This document shows positions 23,830 through 32,170 of a stretch of DNA of 64,000 bases, piece after piece (within the stretch, counting starts at the first letter, position 1; each line of letters begins with the position of its first letter). This stretch comes from Treponema_B putidum. GTDB lineage: Bacteria > Spirochaetota > Spirochaetia > Treponematales > Treponemataceae. The position numbers and the translations under genes were made by a program. The stretch lies in assembly GCF_007830595.1 (NCBI RefSeq), contig NZ_VLLD01000006.1. The stretch is one strand, 5' to 3'. The notes under the pieces are model-generated. The model did no database searches. It saw only the letters and a program-made list of their open reading frames with translations, and was not told the DNA's origin.

Positions 23830-25377
23830 CTATCTAAACATCTTTTTTATAGAACCGAAAACTCCGCGTGTAATTTCTCTGCCTACCGTACGGGTCATAC
23901 TGTCAACTAAGACCCTGCCCAGCCTTCCGGCCTCGCTTCTTTGTTTTTTATTTTGACTCTCTTCCAAACGGCGTCTTGCATTCTCTGCCCTTATTCGGGC
24001 ATTTTCGGCCCTGATTAGGGCTGCCTCTTCTTTTGCCTTTGCAGCGGCCTCCTTAGTCAGACGTTTTTCTTCAAGTTCCCGTTCGGCAACCAGCTTCTTT
24101 TCTTCAAATTGACCCATAAGAATTTCATAGGCCGATTCCCTGTCGATTACATCCTTGTACTTATAAAGAAGAGGAGATTCTTCAACAATAGCTTTAAGTT
24201 TTGCATCCTCTACAGTGCCTATCTTACTTCTTGGGGGAGCTATTAAGACTCTTTGACTTATAGAAGGGCTTCCGTCTTCCTGTAATAGGGAAACAAGGGC
24301 TTCTCCCGTTTTAAGTTCGGTAAGCACCTTAGCCGTATCGAATTTAGGATTTTTCCTAAAAGTTTCGGCTGAAAGTTTTATAGCCTTTTGATCCTTGGGA
24401 GTGAAAGCCCTGAGAGCATGTTGAAATTTATTTCCTAACTGGCTTAAAATACTTTCAGGCAAATCGGCAGGATTTTGCGTAACAAAAAAAACGGCAACAC
24501 CCTTTGAGCGGATGAGCCTAATCATAGTCTCTATCTTTTCGATAAGAACTGAAGATAAATTATTAAAAAGAAGATGGGCTTCATCAAAAAAGAAAACGAT
24601 TTTCGGTTTTTCCGTGTCTCCGGCTTCAGGGAGATTCTCGTAAAGCTCCGACAAAAACCAAAGCAAAAAAGTAGAATAAAGATTAGGCCTTTGATAAAGG
24701 GCCGTAGAATTTAAAACATTTATATAGCCTCTGCCGTCCGAGGTAAGTTTAAAAAAATCGGCAATTTCCAATGCGGGTTCTGCAAAAAAATTATCGGCTC
24801 CCTCCCCTTCCAAAATGAGGAGAGCCCGTTGGATTGCTCCTATTGAAGAAGCTGAAATGTTGCCGTATTTAAGTTTTAGCTCTTGGCTGTTTTCGCCTAT
24901 ATAAACCAAAATCGACTTTAGGTCTTTTATATCCAAGAGAAGTAATCCATCCTCATCCGCCACCCTAAAGGCAATGTTTAGAACACCCGCTTGAACCTCA
25001 TTTAAATTTAAAAGTTTGGATAAAAGAAGAGGCCCCATCTCAGATATGGTCGCACGCACAGGATGGCCTGTTTCTTTTAGGATACTCCAAAGGCGTATAG
25101 GATAGGATTTAAACTCAAAGTCGGAAAGGCCTAAAAGACTCAACCTTTCGTTTATTTTTTGGTTGGCCTCGCCCTTTTCGGCAAAGCTGCACAAGTCTCC
25201 CTTTACATCGGGCAAAAAAACGGGAACACCCACGTCGCTAAAGGCCTCTGCAATTACCTTTAAGGTAATAGTCTTTCCTGTTCCTGTTGCCCCCGCAATA
25301 AGGCCGTGCCGGTTTGCACGGTTAGGTAAAAGCTCTACCCTGTCCTCTCCTACTCCGATAAAAATTCCTTTTTCCAT
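23830..25377 (-). CDS. HerA-like ATPase (DUF853 family)
   Basis: The 515-residue protein carries P-loop ATPase motifs: AGATGTGKTITLKVIAE (Walker A, about 28-44) and KIVFFFDEAHLLFNN (Walker B, about 260). The sensor segment VAVFFVTQNPADLPESI is typical. The C-terminal 100 residues are charged coiled coil (EEKKLVAERELEEKRLTKEA) rich in Ala/Arg. DUF853 proteins are relatives of HerA bipolar helicases, but the family is not functionally settled. No nurA-like nuclease is adjacent. GAGAGG precedes the ATG. Confidence 0.85.
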   Translation of the reverse strand: MEKGIFIGVGEDRVELLPNRANRHGLIAGATGTGKTITLKVIAEAFSDVGVPVFLPDVKGDLCSFAEKGEANQKINERLSLLGLSDFEFKSYPIRLWSILKETGHPVRATISEMGPLLLSKLLNLNEVQAGVLNIAFRVADEDGLLLLDIKDLKSILVYIGENSQELKLKYGNISASSIGAIQRALLILEGEGADNFFAEPALEIADFFKLTSDGRGYINVLNSTALYQRPNLYSTFLLWFLSELYENLPEAGDTEKPKIVFFFDEAHLLFNNLSSVLIEKIETMIRLIRSKGVAVFFVTQNPADLPESILSQLGNKFQHALRAFTPKDQKAIKLSAETFRKNPKFDTAKVLTELKTGEALVSLLQEDGSPSISQRVLIAPPRSKIGTVEDAKLKAIVEESPLLYKYKDVIDRESAYEILMGQFEEKKLVAERELEEKRLTKEAAAKAKEEAALIRAENARIRAENARRRLEESQNKKQRSEAGRLGRVLVDSMTRTVGREITRGVFGSIKKMFR

Positions 25378-25430
25378 ATAAACCTCTCAATAAATCGGCC
25401 TTAAAACCGGTTTACTCCGATTTTAGGTAT

Positions 25431-25458
25431 TTGTATTTTAAATCAATTTAGATATAAT
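25431..25458 (+). promoter_or_regulatory. Promoter of a truncated gene
   Basis: TTGTAT (25431-25436) and TATAAT (25453-25458) are 16 bases apart and precede a short frame with AAGGA before its ATG at 25484. It looks like an intact promoter whose gene was cut by the neighbouring restriction-modification genes. Confidence 0.5.
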
Positions 25459-25483
25459 ATCAATACTTAAGGAACTTTTCTCA

Positions 25484-25558
25484 ATGGACACATTCGATTC
25501 GGACGATGCAAAAGGCTCTAAACTCTCGATTATGAACATTGTGTTAGACGGCATTTAA
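25484..25558 (+). pseudogene. Remnant 5' end of a gene beside the restriction-modification genes
   Basis: ATG at 25484 opens a 24-codon frame that begins MDTFDSDDAKGSKLSIMNIV and stops within the 3' end of the methyltransferase gene (overlap 25544-25558, opposite strand). It has a promoter and a ribosome-binding site but no room for a domain. The simplest reading is a normal gene cut at its start by arrival of the restriction-modification genes. I found no convincing remainder beyond 27360. Confidence 0.4.
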
Positions 25559-26731
25559 TAAGTTTTTTATTTGCAAATCTACATATTTTATAACTTTAAC
25601 ATCAGTTTCTCTTTTAAAGAAATCAACAGTGTGCTTTTCATTCGTTTGAATTAATATTTTTATGGGAAAATTTTTACCCTGAACTGCATTTTCTAAATTG
25701 GTGATTGCATCATCTATAGTTTCCGTGTCTTTTTGAATTTTTATCGGAATCAGCGAATTATCATTTTTAATGAAGCCATCTATACCTTTATTTCTTTGAA
25801 CAGGAATGGCATTCAATAGAAATAATAAAGTACTTTCAAAAGAATTCTTTTCAATATATGAATCAATACCTTTTGAAAGCACTCCGGATTCTGATATTAT
25901 CATTTCCGAAAGGCGTTTTTTAGAAATTTCAATAGCATCAGTATTTTTATCAATGCCGATAAATTTTCTATTTAATGATTTCGCAGCGACGCAAGTAGTT
26001 CCGCTTCCGCAAAATGGATCCAGTACAATATCTCCTTCGTTTGTAACAAGTTCAATTATTCGTTGAAGGAGTTTTACCGGTTTTTGTGTAGGGTAGCCGC
26101 ATCGTTCTTTTGCTTTTGGATTTAAAAAAGGAATTTCCCAAACATCGGATAAAGGAACTCCTTTTTTTTCTGTTGTAAAAACAACATCGCCTTTTACATC
26201 TCTTTTGTATTCGGATTTTCCTTTTGAATTTCTTACCCGTTTTTGCAAGATTTGGTCAATATTTGTTGATGGAGAGTATTCTGTATAAAACTGATTGAAT
26301 TTAAAATCTTTTGTTTTACTATAAAAATAAATATTTTGATGGGCATTAAGGAGACCTTTCTTTGAGTTAGACCATCTTTTATATGCCCATATAATCTCAC
26401 TTTGAAAGTTTACCTCGCCAAAGACTTTATCAAGCTCTTCTCTCAAATAATGAGAAGCATATCTATCACAGTGAAGAAATATTGAACCGTCTTTTGTTAA
26501 AACACGCTTGATTTCATTCAAAACTAAAGACATAAAAGAAATATATTCATCTTTTGAAGAAAATTTGTCATCAAATGAATACACTTTCCCTTCTGATCTG
26601 GAACTTAATTCATGTTCTTTTTGCGAAAAAAAAGGAGGATCTAAATATACAAGATTTACAGAACTATCGGGAATTTTTTTTAATTCTTCACAGGAATCTC
26701 CAAAGATGACAGTATTTAAATCATGGTTCAT
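25544..26731 (-). CDS. DNA methyltransferase (N4-C/N6-A type) with C-terminal nuclease-like domain
   Basis: The 395-residue protein carries motif IV (LVYLDPPFFSQ, about residues 26-36) before motif I (DPFCGSGTTCVAA, about 237-249), the circularly permuted order of beta-class amino-methyltransferases. After about residue 290 an added domain includes NKGIDGFIKNDNSLIPIKIQ, which resembles the core of Mrr/PD-(D/E)xK nucleases or DNA-recognition domains. It should protect the sites of the partner enzyme encoded upstream (11-base overlap). Base and sequence specificity are not readable. Confidence 0.9.
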   Translation of the reverse strand: MNHDLNTVIFGDSCEELKKIPDSSVNLVYLDPPFFSQKEHELSSRSEGKVYSFDDKFSSKDEYISFMSLVLNEIKRVLTKDGSIFLHCDRYASHYLREELDKVFGEVNFQSEIIWAYKRWSNSKKGLLNAHQNIYFYSKTKDFKFNQFYTEYSPSTNIDQILQKRVRNSKGKSEYKRDVKGDVVFTTEKKGVPLSDVWEIPFLNPKAKERCGYPTQKPVKLLQRIIELVTNEGDIVLDPFCGSGTTCVAAKSLNRKFIGIDKNTDAIEISKKRLSEMIISESGVLSKGIDSYIEKNSFESTLLFLLNAIPVQRNKGIDGFIKNDNSLIPIKIQKDTETIDDAITNLENAVQGKNFPIKILIQTNEKHTVDFFKRETDVKVIKYVDLQIKNLLNAV

Positions 26732-27359
26732 ATTCTACCGTCCTTTCATCTGCAATTTTTTTAAGAATTTCTTTTAAATCAAATCCTGTATATTTTTTTA
26801 TGAAATTCCATGCATCATCGCCTGCATAATATTCACCTTTTATACCTCCATACAAAGTTTTTAATGTTTCTTGTATACGGATTGCCTGTTTTCGTTGAGG
26901 ATAATAGAACATGACACGAATAGGCTTGTACCCTTTTTGATTTATTACTTTAACACGGGTATGTTCTTTTGTGATATGATCTCCATCAGTCGTCGCATCA
27001 CGCCATTTTATCTCTAAAGCATCTGTATTGTTTAAAAAATCAATTTCGTAAGTTTTGGGTCTTTTTCCTAGTGTATTTGGAATTCGAGTTTTACCACCGG
27101 TTGGATATTTATGTTTCAAGCATAAAACCGCCGCTTCTTCAAGAAATGCCCCCGCGTATTTGTAAAAAAAACGCCCCTTATTTTGGTATATGTCGATTAG
27201 ATTCCCTTCCGATTCCGATATTCCTAAAACCCTATAAATTAAAAAATGCGAATTATCATCTGATTTCATTTCTTCTGTGCGGCCGTCAATTTTTGAACGC
27301 AAACCGTTTGCATATTTATCTGAAAGAGTTTTTATTTCATTATATAATACCGTTTTCAT
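26721..27359 (-). CDS. Type II restriction endonuclease, possibly ApaLI-like
   Basis: The 212-residue protein precedes a DNA methyltransferase in one unit. The segment FYKYAGAFLEEAAVLCLKHK and a possible PD-(D/E)xK core, YEIDFLNNTDALEIKWRDAT (about residues 101-120), support a nuclease. General similarity suggests the ApaLI-like family (known members cut GTGCAC), but this is from memory and the specificity is not proven. Located in a 2-kb island with no other gene on its strand, between the HerA-like gene and tsaC, consistent with horizontal acquisition. Confidence 0.7.
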   Translation of the reverse strand: MKTVLYNEIKTLSDKYANGLRSKIDGRTEEMKSDDNSHFLIYRVLGISESEGNLIDIYQNKGRFFYKYAGAFLEEAAVLCLKHKYPTGGKTRIPNTLGKRPKTYEIDFLNNTDALEIKWRDATTDGDHITKEHTRVKVINQKGYKPIRVMFYYPQRKQAIRIQETLKTLYGGIKGEYYAGDDAWNFIKKYTGFDLKEILKKIADERTVEYEP

Positions 27360-27489
27360 AGCTTAAACTATACTATATTTTAGCAAAAAATTCTATATAC
27401 AGATTACGGGACAAGCGCCTCTTATTAGGGCTCTATAAAAAAGTTTTTACCGTAAAGGCGATAGCCTGCTTTGCCAAGGTTTCTGCTAT

Positions 27490-28071
27490 CTATTTAGACA
27501 GTTTTTCTGACGAGGTCAAAAAACTTAGATTTAAGGATCCTTGCCTGATTATGCATGGCTCCTTATCGATTAAACTGACAATTGTAGACGCTAAGCCCTT
27601 TTGCTCCCCTCCGTCAATTATCAAAGAAACCTTATCCTCAAACTCTCTTATTATATCCCCAATATTACTTAAAACAGGCTCTCCCGAATAGTTTACGCTC
27701 GTAGAATAAATTGGCGAGCCGGTTTTTCCTATTAAATCTCTAAGCCATTTATCATCAGGGCATCTAAAAGCTGATGTTCCGCCCCCTGTCCTATCTTTTA
27801 CGATTATACTCAATGGAGCAGGCCAAAGCTCCAATATGTATGACGGAATAAACGTATCCGTATATTTATAAATATCTTGAGGCTTTTCAATAAGGCCGAT
27901 AAAACTCTTTTCGGCCCCTCTTTTTTTGATTTTAATGATTTTTTCCTTCGTAAAAGGAATAATACCCGAAAAGCCGTAAACGGTATCGGTGGGAATTATG
28001 ATTATTTCGCCTTTTTTTAGAATTGAAACCGCTAATTCTAAAGCCTTAGGGTCTTGCTTTGAAATAACCAT
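27490..28071 (-). CDS. tsaC: Threonylcarbamoyl-AMP synthase (TsaC/YrdC/Sua5 family)
   Basis: It makes threonylcarbamoyl-AMP from threonine, bicarbonate and ATP for t6A modification of tRNAs that read ANN codons. The 193-residue length matches TsaC-type short forms. The YrdC signatures are IIIPTDTVYGFSG (about 25-37), IKKRGAEKSFIGLIEKP (about 47-63) and STSVNYSGEPVLSNIGDI (about 121-138). The start overlaps the preceding FtsB/DivIC-like gene by 26 bases. Confidence 0.95.
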   Translation of the reverse strand: MVISKQDPKALELAVSILKKGEIIIIPTDTVYGFSGIIPFTKEKIIKIKKRGAEKSFIGLIEKPQDIYKYTDTFIPSYILELWPAPLSIIVKDRTGGGTSAFRCPDDKWLRDLIGKTGSPIYSTSVNYSGEPVLSNIGDIIREFEDKVSLIIDGGEQKGLASTIVSLIDKEPCIIRQGSLNLSFLTSSEKLSK

Positions 28072-28495
28072 CTTTTTTTACCGCCAGCATTTCAAAAATA
28101 ATAATAATTATACCAAGAGATACTGCTATTGTCTTACATATATAGTCCGAAAGGTAATAGGGCTTTTCAATTTTTAAGATAGTGCCCGGGTTTAAACTTT
28201 TTCCAAACCCCGAATTAAAGTTCACCAGCTTGATTATACCTTCATTATTGTATATATAACCAAGCTCATGTGCATAAATGGCAATTGTTTCAGGGTCATA
28301 GGTAAGATTGCGTATGTGACTATCCAAATCATCTCCCATTTCCTTAAGAGCCCGGACATGGTCTACGAGTGTATTCCGCTGAATTTCCATAAACCGCGTT
28401 GAATATACCCCCTTAGGTCCCAAAAATACGGACAAGACAGTATAAGCAAAAACAGTAGTAAAAATGGGAATAAGTACTCTAAAATAGATTTTCAT
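28046..28495 (-). CDS. FtsB/DivIC-like septum formation protein
   Basis: The 149-residue protein has an N-terminal transmembrane helix (about 5-24), a coiled coil with IQRNTLVDHVRALKEMGDDLDSH, then LTYDPETIAIYAHELGYI, the usual FtsB/DivIC pattern in which the helix is followed by a coiled coil and a short hydrophobic turn. A second hydrophobic segment near the C-terminus (about 112-133) is unusual. It probably belongs to the divisome with FtsL/FtsQ. Assignment by architecture and by this segment. Confidence 0.7.
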   Translation of the reverse strand: MKIYFRVLIPIFTTVFAYTVLSVFLGPKGVYSTRFMEIQRNTLVDHVRALKEMGDDLDSHIRNLTYDPETIAIYAHELGYIYNNEGIIKLVNFNSGFGKSLNPGTILKIEKPYYLSDYICKTIAVSLGIIIIIFEMLAVKKDGYFKARP

Positions 28496-28574
28496 AGCCT
28501 AAATATATAACGGCATTTTATGTTTTTTTCTTGAATTTTTTCTCAAAATTCTTTAGAGTAAATAATTTAGGTTA

Positions 28575-28604
28575 TTTACAAATTCTGTCGATATATAGTA
28601 TAAT
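28575..28604 (+). promoter_or_regulatory. Promoter of the acidic-protein/DUF115 operon
   Basis: TTTACA (28575-28580) and TATAAT (28599-28604) are 18 bases apart, 30 bases before the ATG at 28635, which also has a GGGAG ribosome-binding site. Confidence 0.65.
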
Positions 28605-28634
28605 TATAGACATGAGTTATATGGGAGAAATAGC

Positions 28635-31247
28635 ATGGCATTAGATTTTAACAAAATAGATGAACCGGATGATTCGATTTTTCCGGTAAAAGAAGATGAT
28701 TCAAATCTTGATATGTACGGCGTATGGGTCAAGAAAAGGCCTGAACATAAAGACGGCTATGAAAGTGTGTTACCCATAAAAGATGATATTACAGAAAATA
28801 CTCTTAAAAGCGATTTTATCGAATTTGATGATCATGATATTATAGATTTAGATACTTCCGAAGACGAACTGGAATTTGAGGAATTGGCGGCATTGAATGA
28901 CTTTGAAAATGTTGATACTGTCGAAGAAAATGTAATCGCTGAAAAGGATATTACCAACAATACCGGCATTTACGAAGATGAATTTGATATTTTCGGCGAA
29001 TCCGATGCCGTTGAAATTGAAGAAGAAAGCAATCTTGATAATATTGACTTTGAAACAAATATTGATGAAATATCCATTGAAGATGAAACTTTAGATGAAA
29101 ATAAAACTATAGAAAATGAAGTCCCTCAAAAAAATGATGTAAATGATTTTGAAGCGCTTGATATCGATGATTTTTTAAGCGATAACGAAACTGACTCCCC
29201 TATAACAGATGAAAAAGCCGAAAATAAAGACGAACCTGACAATTTAATGCCGGAAAATGATATAAAACTTGACCTTTCATTCGATGAAGATTATTTGGAA
29301 ACAAAAGAGAGCGATGCTATAGACTTTGAGAGAGACGATAATTTTGAAATAACGGATGTAACGGGAGTTTCATCCGGAACTATGGATGAAAAAACGGAAA
29401 TCGAAAATTTACCTGAGAGAACGATTGAGGACATTTCAGACTTTGATGAAATTTTTGATGAACTTGAATCCAATGAAGAAGTTGAAAAAAATACGCCAAA
29501 ACAAACAAATGATATTCCCCTTAATATTACTATCGACGAATACTCCGATATAACAAGCATTGCCGGTAAGACCATGGAATCTGATGATGATCTTGAAGAT
29601 GTCGAAATATTTAGCGATATTTCCGAATTTGAAGAAGTCGAAGATGTAAACAATGAAGAACAAAATAAAGATGACGGTTTAGTTATTGAAAACACAATAA
29701 TTGAAGCGGGAAATATAGAAGAAATCAGAAAAGAAAATCAAAAAATTATGAACAATTATTCTTCATCGGAATTAGAAGAACATCCTTCATCGGAATTAGA
29801 ATCTGCATCGGAAGTAAAAGAAGAGAAGACCGCAACAGAGGAAGATGATTTTGATGCGATGCTGGACAATGTGATGGGCGAAGAAACTAAGGACAATGAA
29901 ATACAAACAGAACAAAATAATTCAGATATGTTTTTTGATGATATTGGAGCCTTTGAAAATGATCTTTTGGACACTGACACAAACTCAACAAAATCAGAAG
30001 AAGATATAAAACCGGAATTGAAAAAAGAAACTGAAAAAGTTGCGGTTACGGCACCCAGTGTTTTTGCAAATGATAAGGCTACGGAAATATTGACTCAAAT
30101 TGCAAGTGAATTGGTAAATATCAAAAATGAACTTGCAACGATGAAATTTGAAATGGCTCAAACACAGCAAAAGATTGAAGCAGCTAATATTCCAGATCCC
30201 GGGCAAAATGCAGCCGGAAATGTATCAAATGATTCCAAGGCAAGCGATGAAACAGGTTTTTTTACCGATGATGACGGAGATGAGACCATAGCTCTTACAG
30301 GTGATGAACTGAATAACATATTAATTACGGCAGACTTTACCGAAGAAAACGCTGAAAAAGATTATGAAATCCCCGAAACTTTGGATGAAATACATGAGGT
30401 ATTCCCCGATGATGAAAATTTAGCTGAAGCTGACATAGAGGATACCGGTATTGAGATGGAAAACGATGATAAAGCGGATATGGCTATTGATATGAGTGCT
30501 AACCTTGAAACCGAAACATCCTTTGATAACAATTCTGAAGTTTCTAAAGAGGAAGATTTATTAAGTGCAGTAGAGCCTGAACATATAAACGATTTAACGG
30601 ATGATATCGGCTATCTTGATGAAGATATAAAATTAGAACTCGAAAATGTCCCGTCCCCTGAAGGTGAGGACTTTATATCCGATGAGACAGAGAATCCGTC
30701 AGAAGAAAGCGGCTTTGAGGAATTCTCCAATGATGATTTAAGCGCCATTGAAAACTTTGATATGCCTATAACCGAGCTTGAACTTCCAGATGGACAAAGT
30801 ATTCCTTTAGGAGATGAATACAGCGATTTTGAAGCAATTACAAAAAATATAGAAGAAGGACAAGATGTAGCTGCGGTTTTTGAAGATACGGATTTTGGAA
30901 ATGAAGTTTTAGAAGAAGATGTCCTTGAAGATTATACAGAAATTGATGAACCTTTAAGCGATGAGCCTTCAGACAAGGATGAAAACGAAAAAAACATATT
31001 TTCGTCCGAAGAACTTGATAAAGCCGCACAAGATATTCCAAGGATTGAGTTTGAAGAAAGTGCTGCTGAAAAGCAACAAATACAAACGGAAACTCTCCCA
31101 ATCCATCTAAAAGATGAAATAAAATCGGTTCTGACATATATGGACCAGCTTCTGGAAAGTTTACCTGAAGAAAAAATTGAAGAATTTGCAAAGTCCGAAT
31201 ATTTTGATACCTATAAAAGACTCTTTGATGAGCTGGGGATATCTTAA
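28635..31247 (+). CDS. Very acidic 870-residue protein of unknown function
   Basis: First gene of a tightly packed operon. The protein is low-complexity, dominated by Glu, Asp, Asn and Ile, with repeated short modules built on patterns such as EFDDHDIIDLD, NFEITDV and DVEIFSDISEFEEVED. There is no signal peptide, membrane segment or catalytic motif. The last 50 residues differ: LKDEIKSVLTYMDQLLESLP and FAKSEYFDTYKRLFDELGIS form a helical, less acidic end that may be the conserved part. A FimV/scaffold-type role is conceivable, but no function is claimed. The stop overlaps the next start by one base. Confidence 0.8.
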   Translation: MALDFNKIDEPDDSIFPVKEDDSNLDMYGVWVKKRPEHKDGYESVLPIKDDITENTLKSDFIEFDDHDIIDLDTSEDELEFEELAALNDFENVDTVEENVIAEKDITNNTGIYEDEFDIFGESDAVEIEEESNLDNIDFETNIDEISIEDETLDENKTIENEVPQKNDVNDFEALDIDDFLSDNETDSPITDEKAENKDEPDNLMPENDIKLDLSFDEDYLETKESDAIDFERDDNFEITDVTGVSSGTMDEKTEIENLPERTIEDISDFDEIFDELESNEEVEKNTPKQTNDIPLNITIDEYSDITSIAGKTMESDDDLEDVEIFSDISEFEEVEDVNNEEQNKDDGLVIENTIIEAGNIEEIRKENQKIMNNYSSSELEEHPSSELESASEVKEEKTATEEDDFDAMLDNVMGEETKDNEIQTEQNNSDMFFDDIGAFENDLLDTDTNSTKSEEDIKPELKKETEKVAVTAPSVFANDKATEILTQIASELVNIKNELATMKFEMAQTQQKIEAANIPDPGQNAAGNVSNDSKASDETGFFTDDDGDETIALTGDELNNILITADFTEENAEKDYEIPETLDEIHEVFPDDENLAEADIEDTGIEMENDDKADMAIDMSANLETETSFDNNSEVSKEEDLLSAVEPEHINDLTDDIGYLDEDIKLELENVPSPEGEDFISDETENPSEESGFEEFSNDDLSAIENFDMPITELELPDGQSIPLGDEYSDFEAITKNIEEGQDVAAVFEDTDFGNEVLEEDVLEDYTEIDEPLSDEPSDKDENEKNIFSSEELDKAAQDIPRIEFEESAAEKQQIQTETLPIHLKDEIKSVLTYMDQLLESLPEEKIEEFAKSEYFDTYKRLFDELGIS

Positions 31248-32170
31248 TGGGATTGAGGCAGAGGGCTGAGGCTGTTAGTATAAACAATTACCGGCCTCAG
31301 AACGTTCCGGCTGAAGATTCTCCTTTTTTTAATGCAAAAAAATATTTTGAAGCCTTTCTTAAAGAATTACATATAGGAAAAGGAGGCTTTTTAATAAAGA
31401 CCAATGAAGATTTTTATAATCTTTGCTTTGCATCGGGTTTTGACATAACTACTTTTCATAGGTGCATGATTCTTTCACAAATAATAGAAGGTCTTCAAGT
31501 TAAGGAAAATGAGTGGTTTTCAATTTCAAATATAGCCTTAATTAAGAATTTTTTTTCCTCACAAGAATATATAAGCATTACGGATATTATTCTATATTCT
31601 ATTGAAAAAGAAAAAGCTTTTTTATTTTTAGTAAGATCACAAAAAGATATTTACAGAGATAGCTTTGATTCTAAAAAAGCCTATATAAGCCTAAAAAAAA
31701 TTATACCGATATATGAAAAACACAGATCAATTATCGAAATAACAAGGCCCGTCTATCCTTTTCAACACGGAACAAATACGATAATGCTTAAAATAAAATC
31801 GGCTCTTAATTTTAATAATACTGCTCACCTACTGAAAATTGCTTTTTTTCATATTTTTCCCGATACCGTAAAACTGCAAAGCAATTTAAATATTTTGCAA
31901 CTTTATTATTCGATGACAAATAAAATTCTTAGCCTTATAGGTAAATCCAATATGGCAATTTTAGGGATGGATAATTGCCTTTACATTTCGATATTTTCAT
32001 CGGAAAACCTGCCTATAGATATTTATATAAAAAAGATAACGGCAAGTTTAGCTAATATTTATGGAGAAGACTTATGTGCAAAACTGTTAATAGATTACAC
32101 GGGAACTTCTAAAAATATAAACGAAATAAAAGATTTTTTTAAGGCTGTAATCAATGATAAAACAAGTTAA
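31247..32170 (+). CDS. Unknown treponemal protein in the DUF115 operon
   Basis: The 307-residue protein has no signal peptide and no membrane helix. It is a mixed alpha/beta protein with aromatic-rich segments such as YFEAFLKELHIGKGGFLIKT and LLKIAFFHIFPDT. I recognise no family. It starts within the previous stop (ATG at 31247) and its end overlaps the DUF115 gene by 17 bases, so it is made together with both. It may take part in their function. Confidence 0.7.
   Translation: MGLRQRAEAVSINNYRPQNVPAEDSPFFNAKKYFEAFLKELHIGKGGFLIKTNEDFYNLCFASGFDITTFHRCMILSQIIEGLQVKENEWFSISNIALIKNFFSSQEYISITDIILYSIEKEKAFLFLVRSQKDIYRDSFDSKKAYISLKKIIPIYEKHRSIIEITRPVYPFQHGTNTIMLKIKSALNFNNTAHLLKIAFFHIFPDTVKLQSNLNILQLYYSMTNKILSLIGKSNMAILGMDNCLYISIFSSENLPIDIYIKKITASLANIYGEDLCAKLLIDYTGTSKNINEIKDFFKAVINDKTS

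Noticed and set aside
27361..27489. Remaining half of the gene cut at 25484
   Set aside because: Open frames in this stretch are short and share no recognisable motif with the 24-codon start.
29291..29695. Ser-rich 134-codon minus frame
   Set aside because: It is antisense to the acidic protein; GAA/GAT codons read backwards give Ser/Phe-rich frames.
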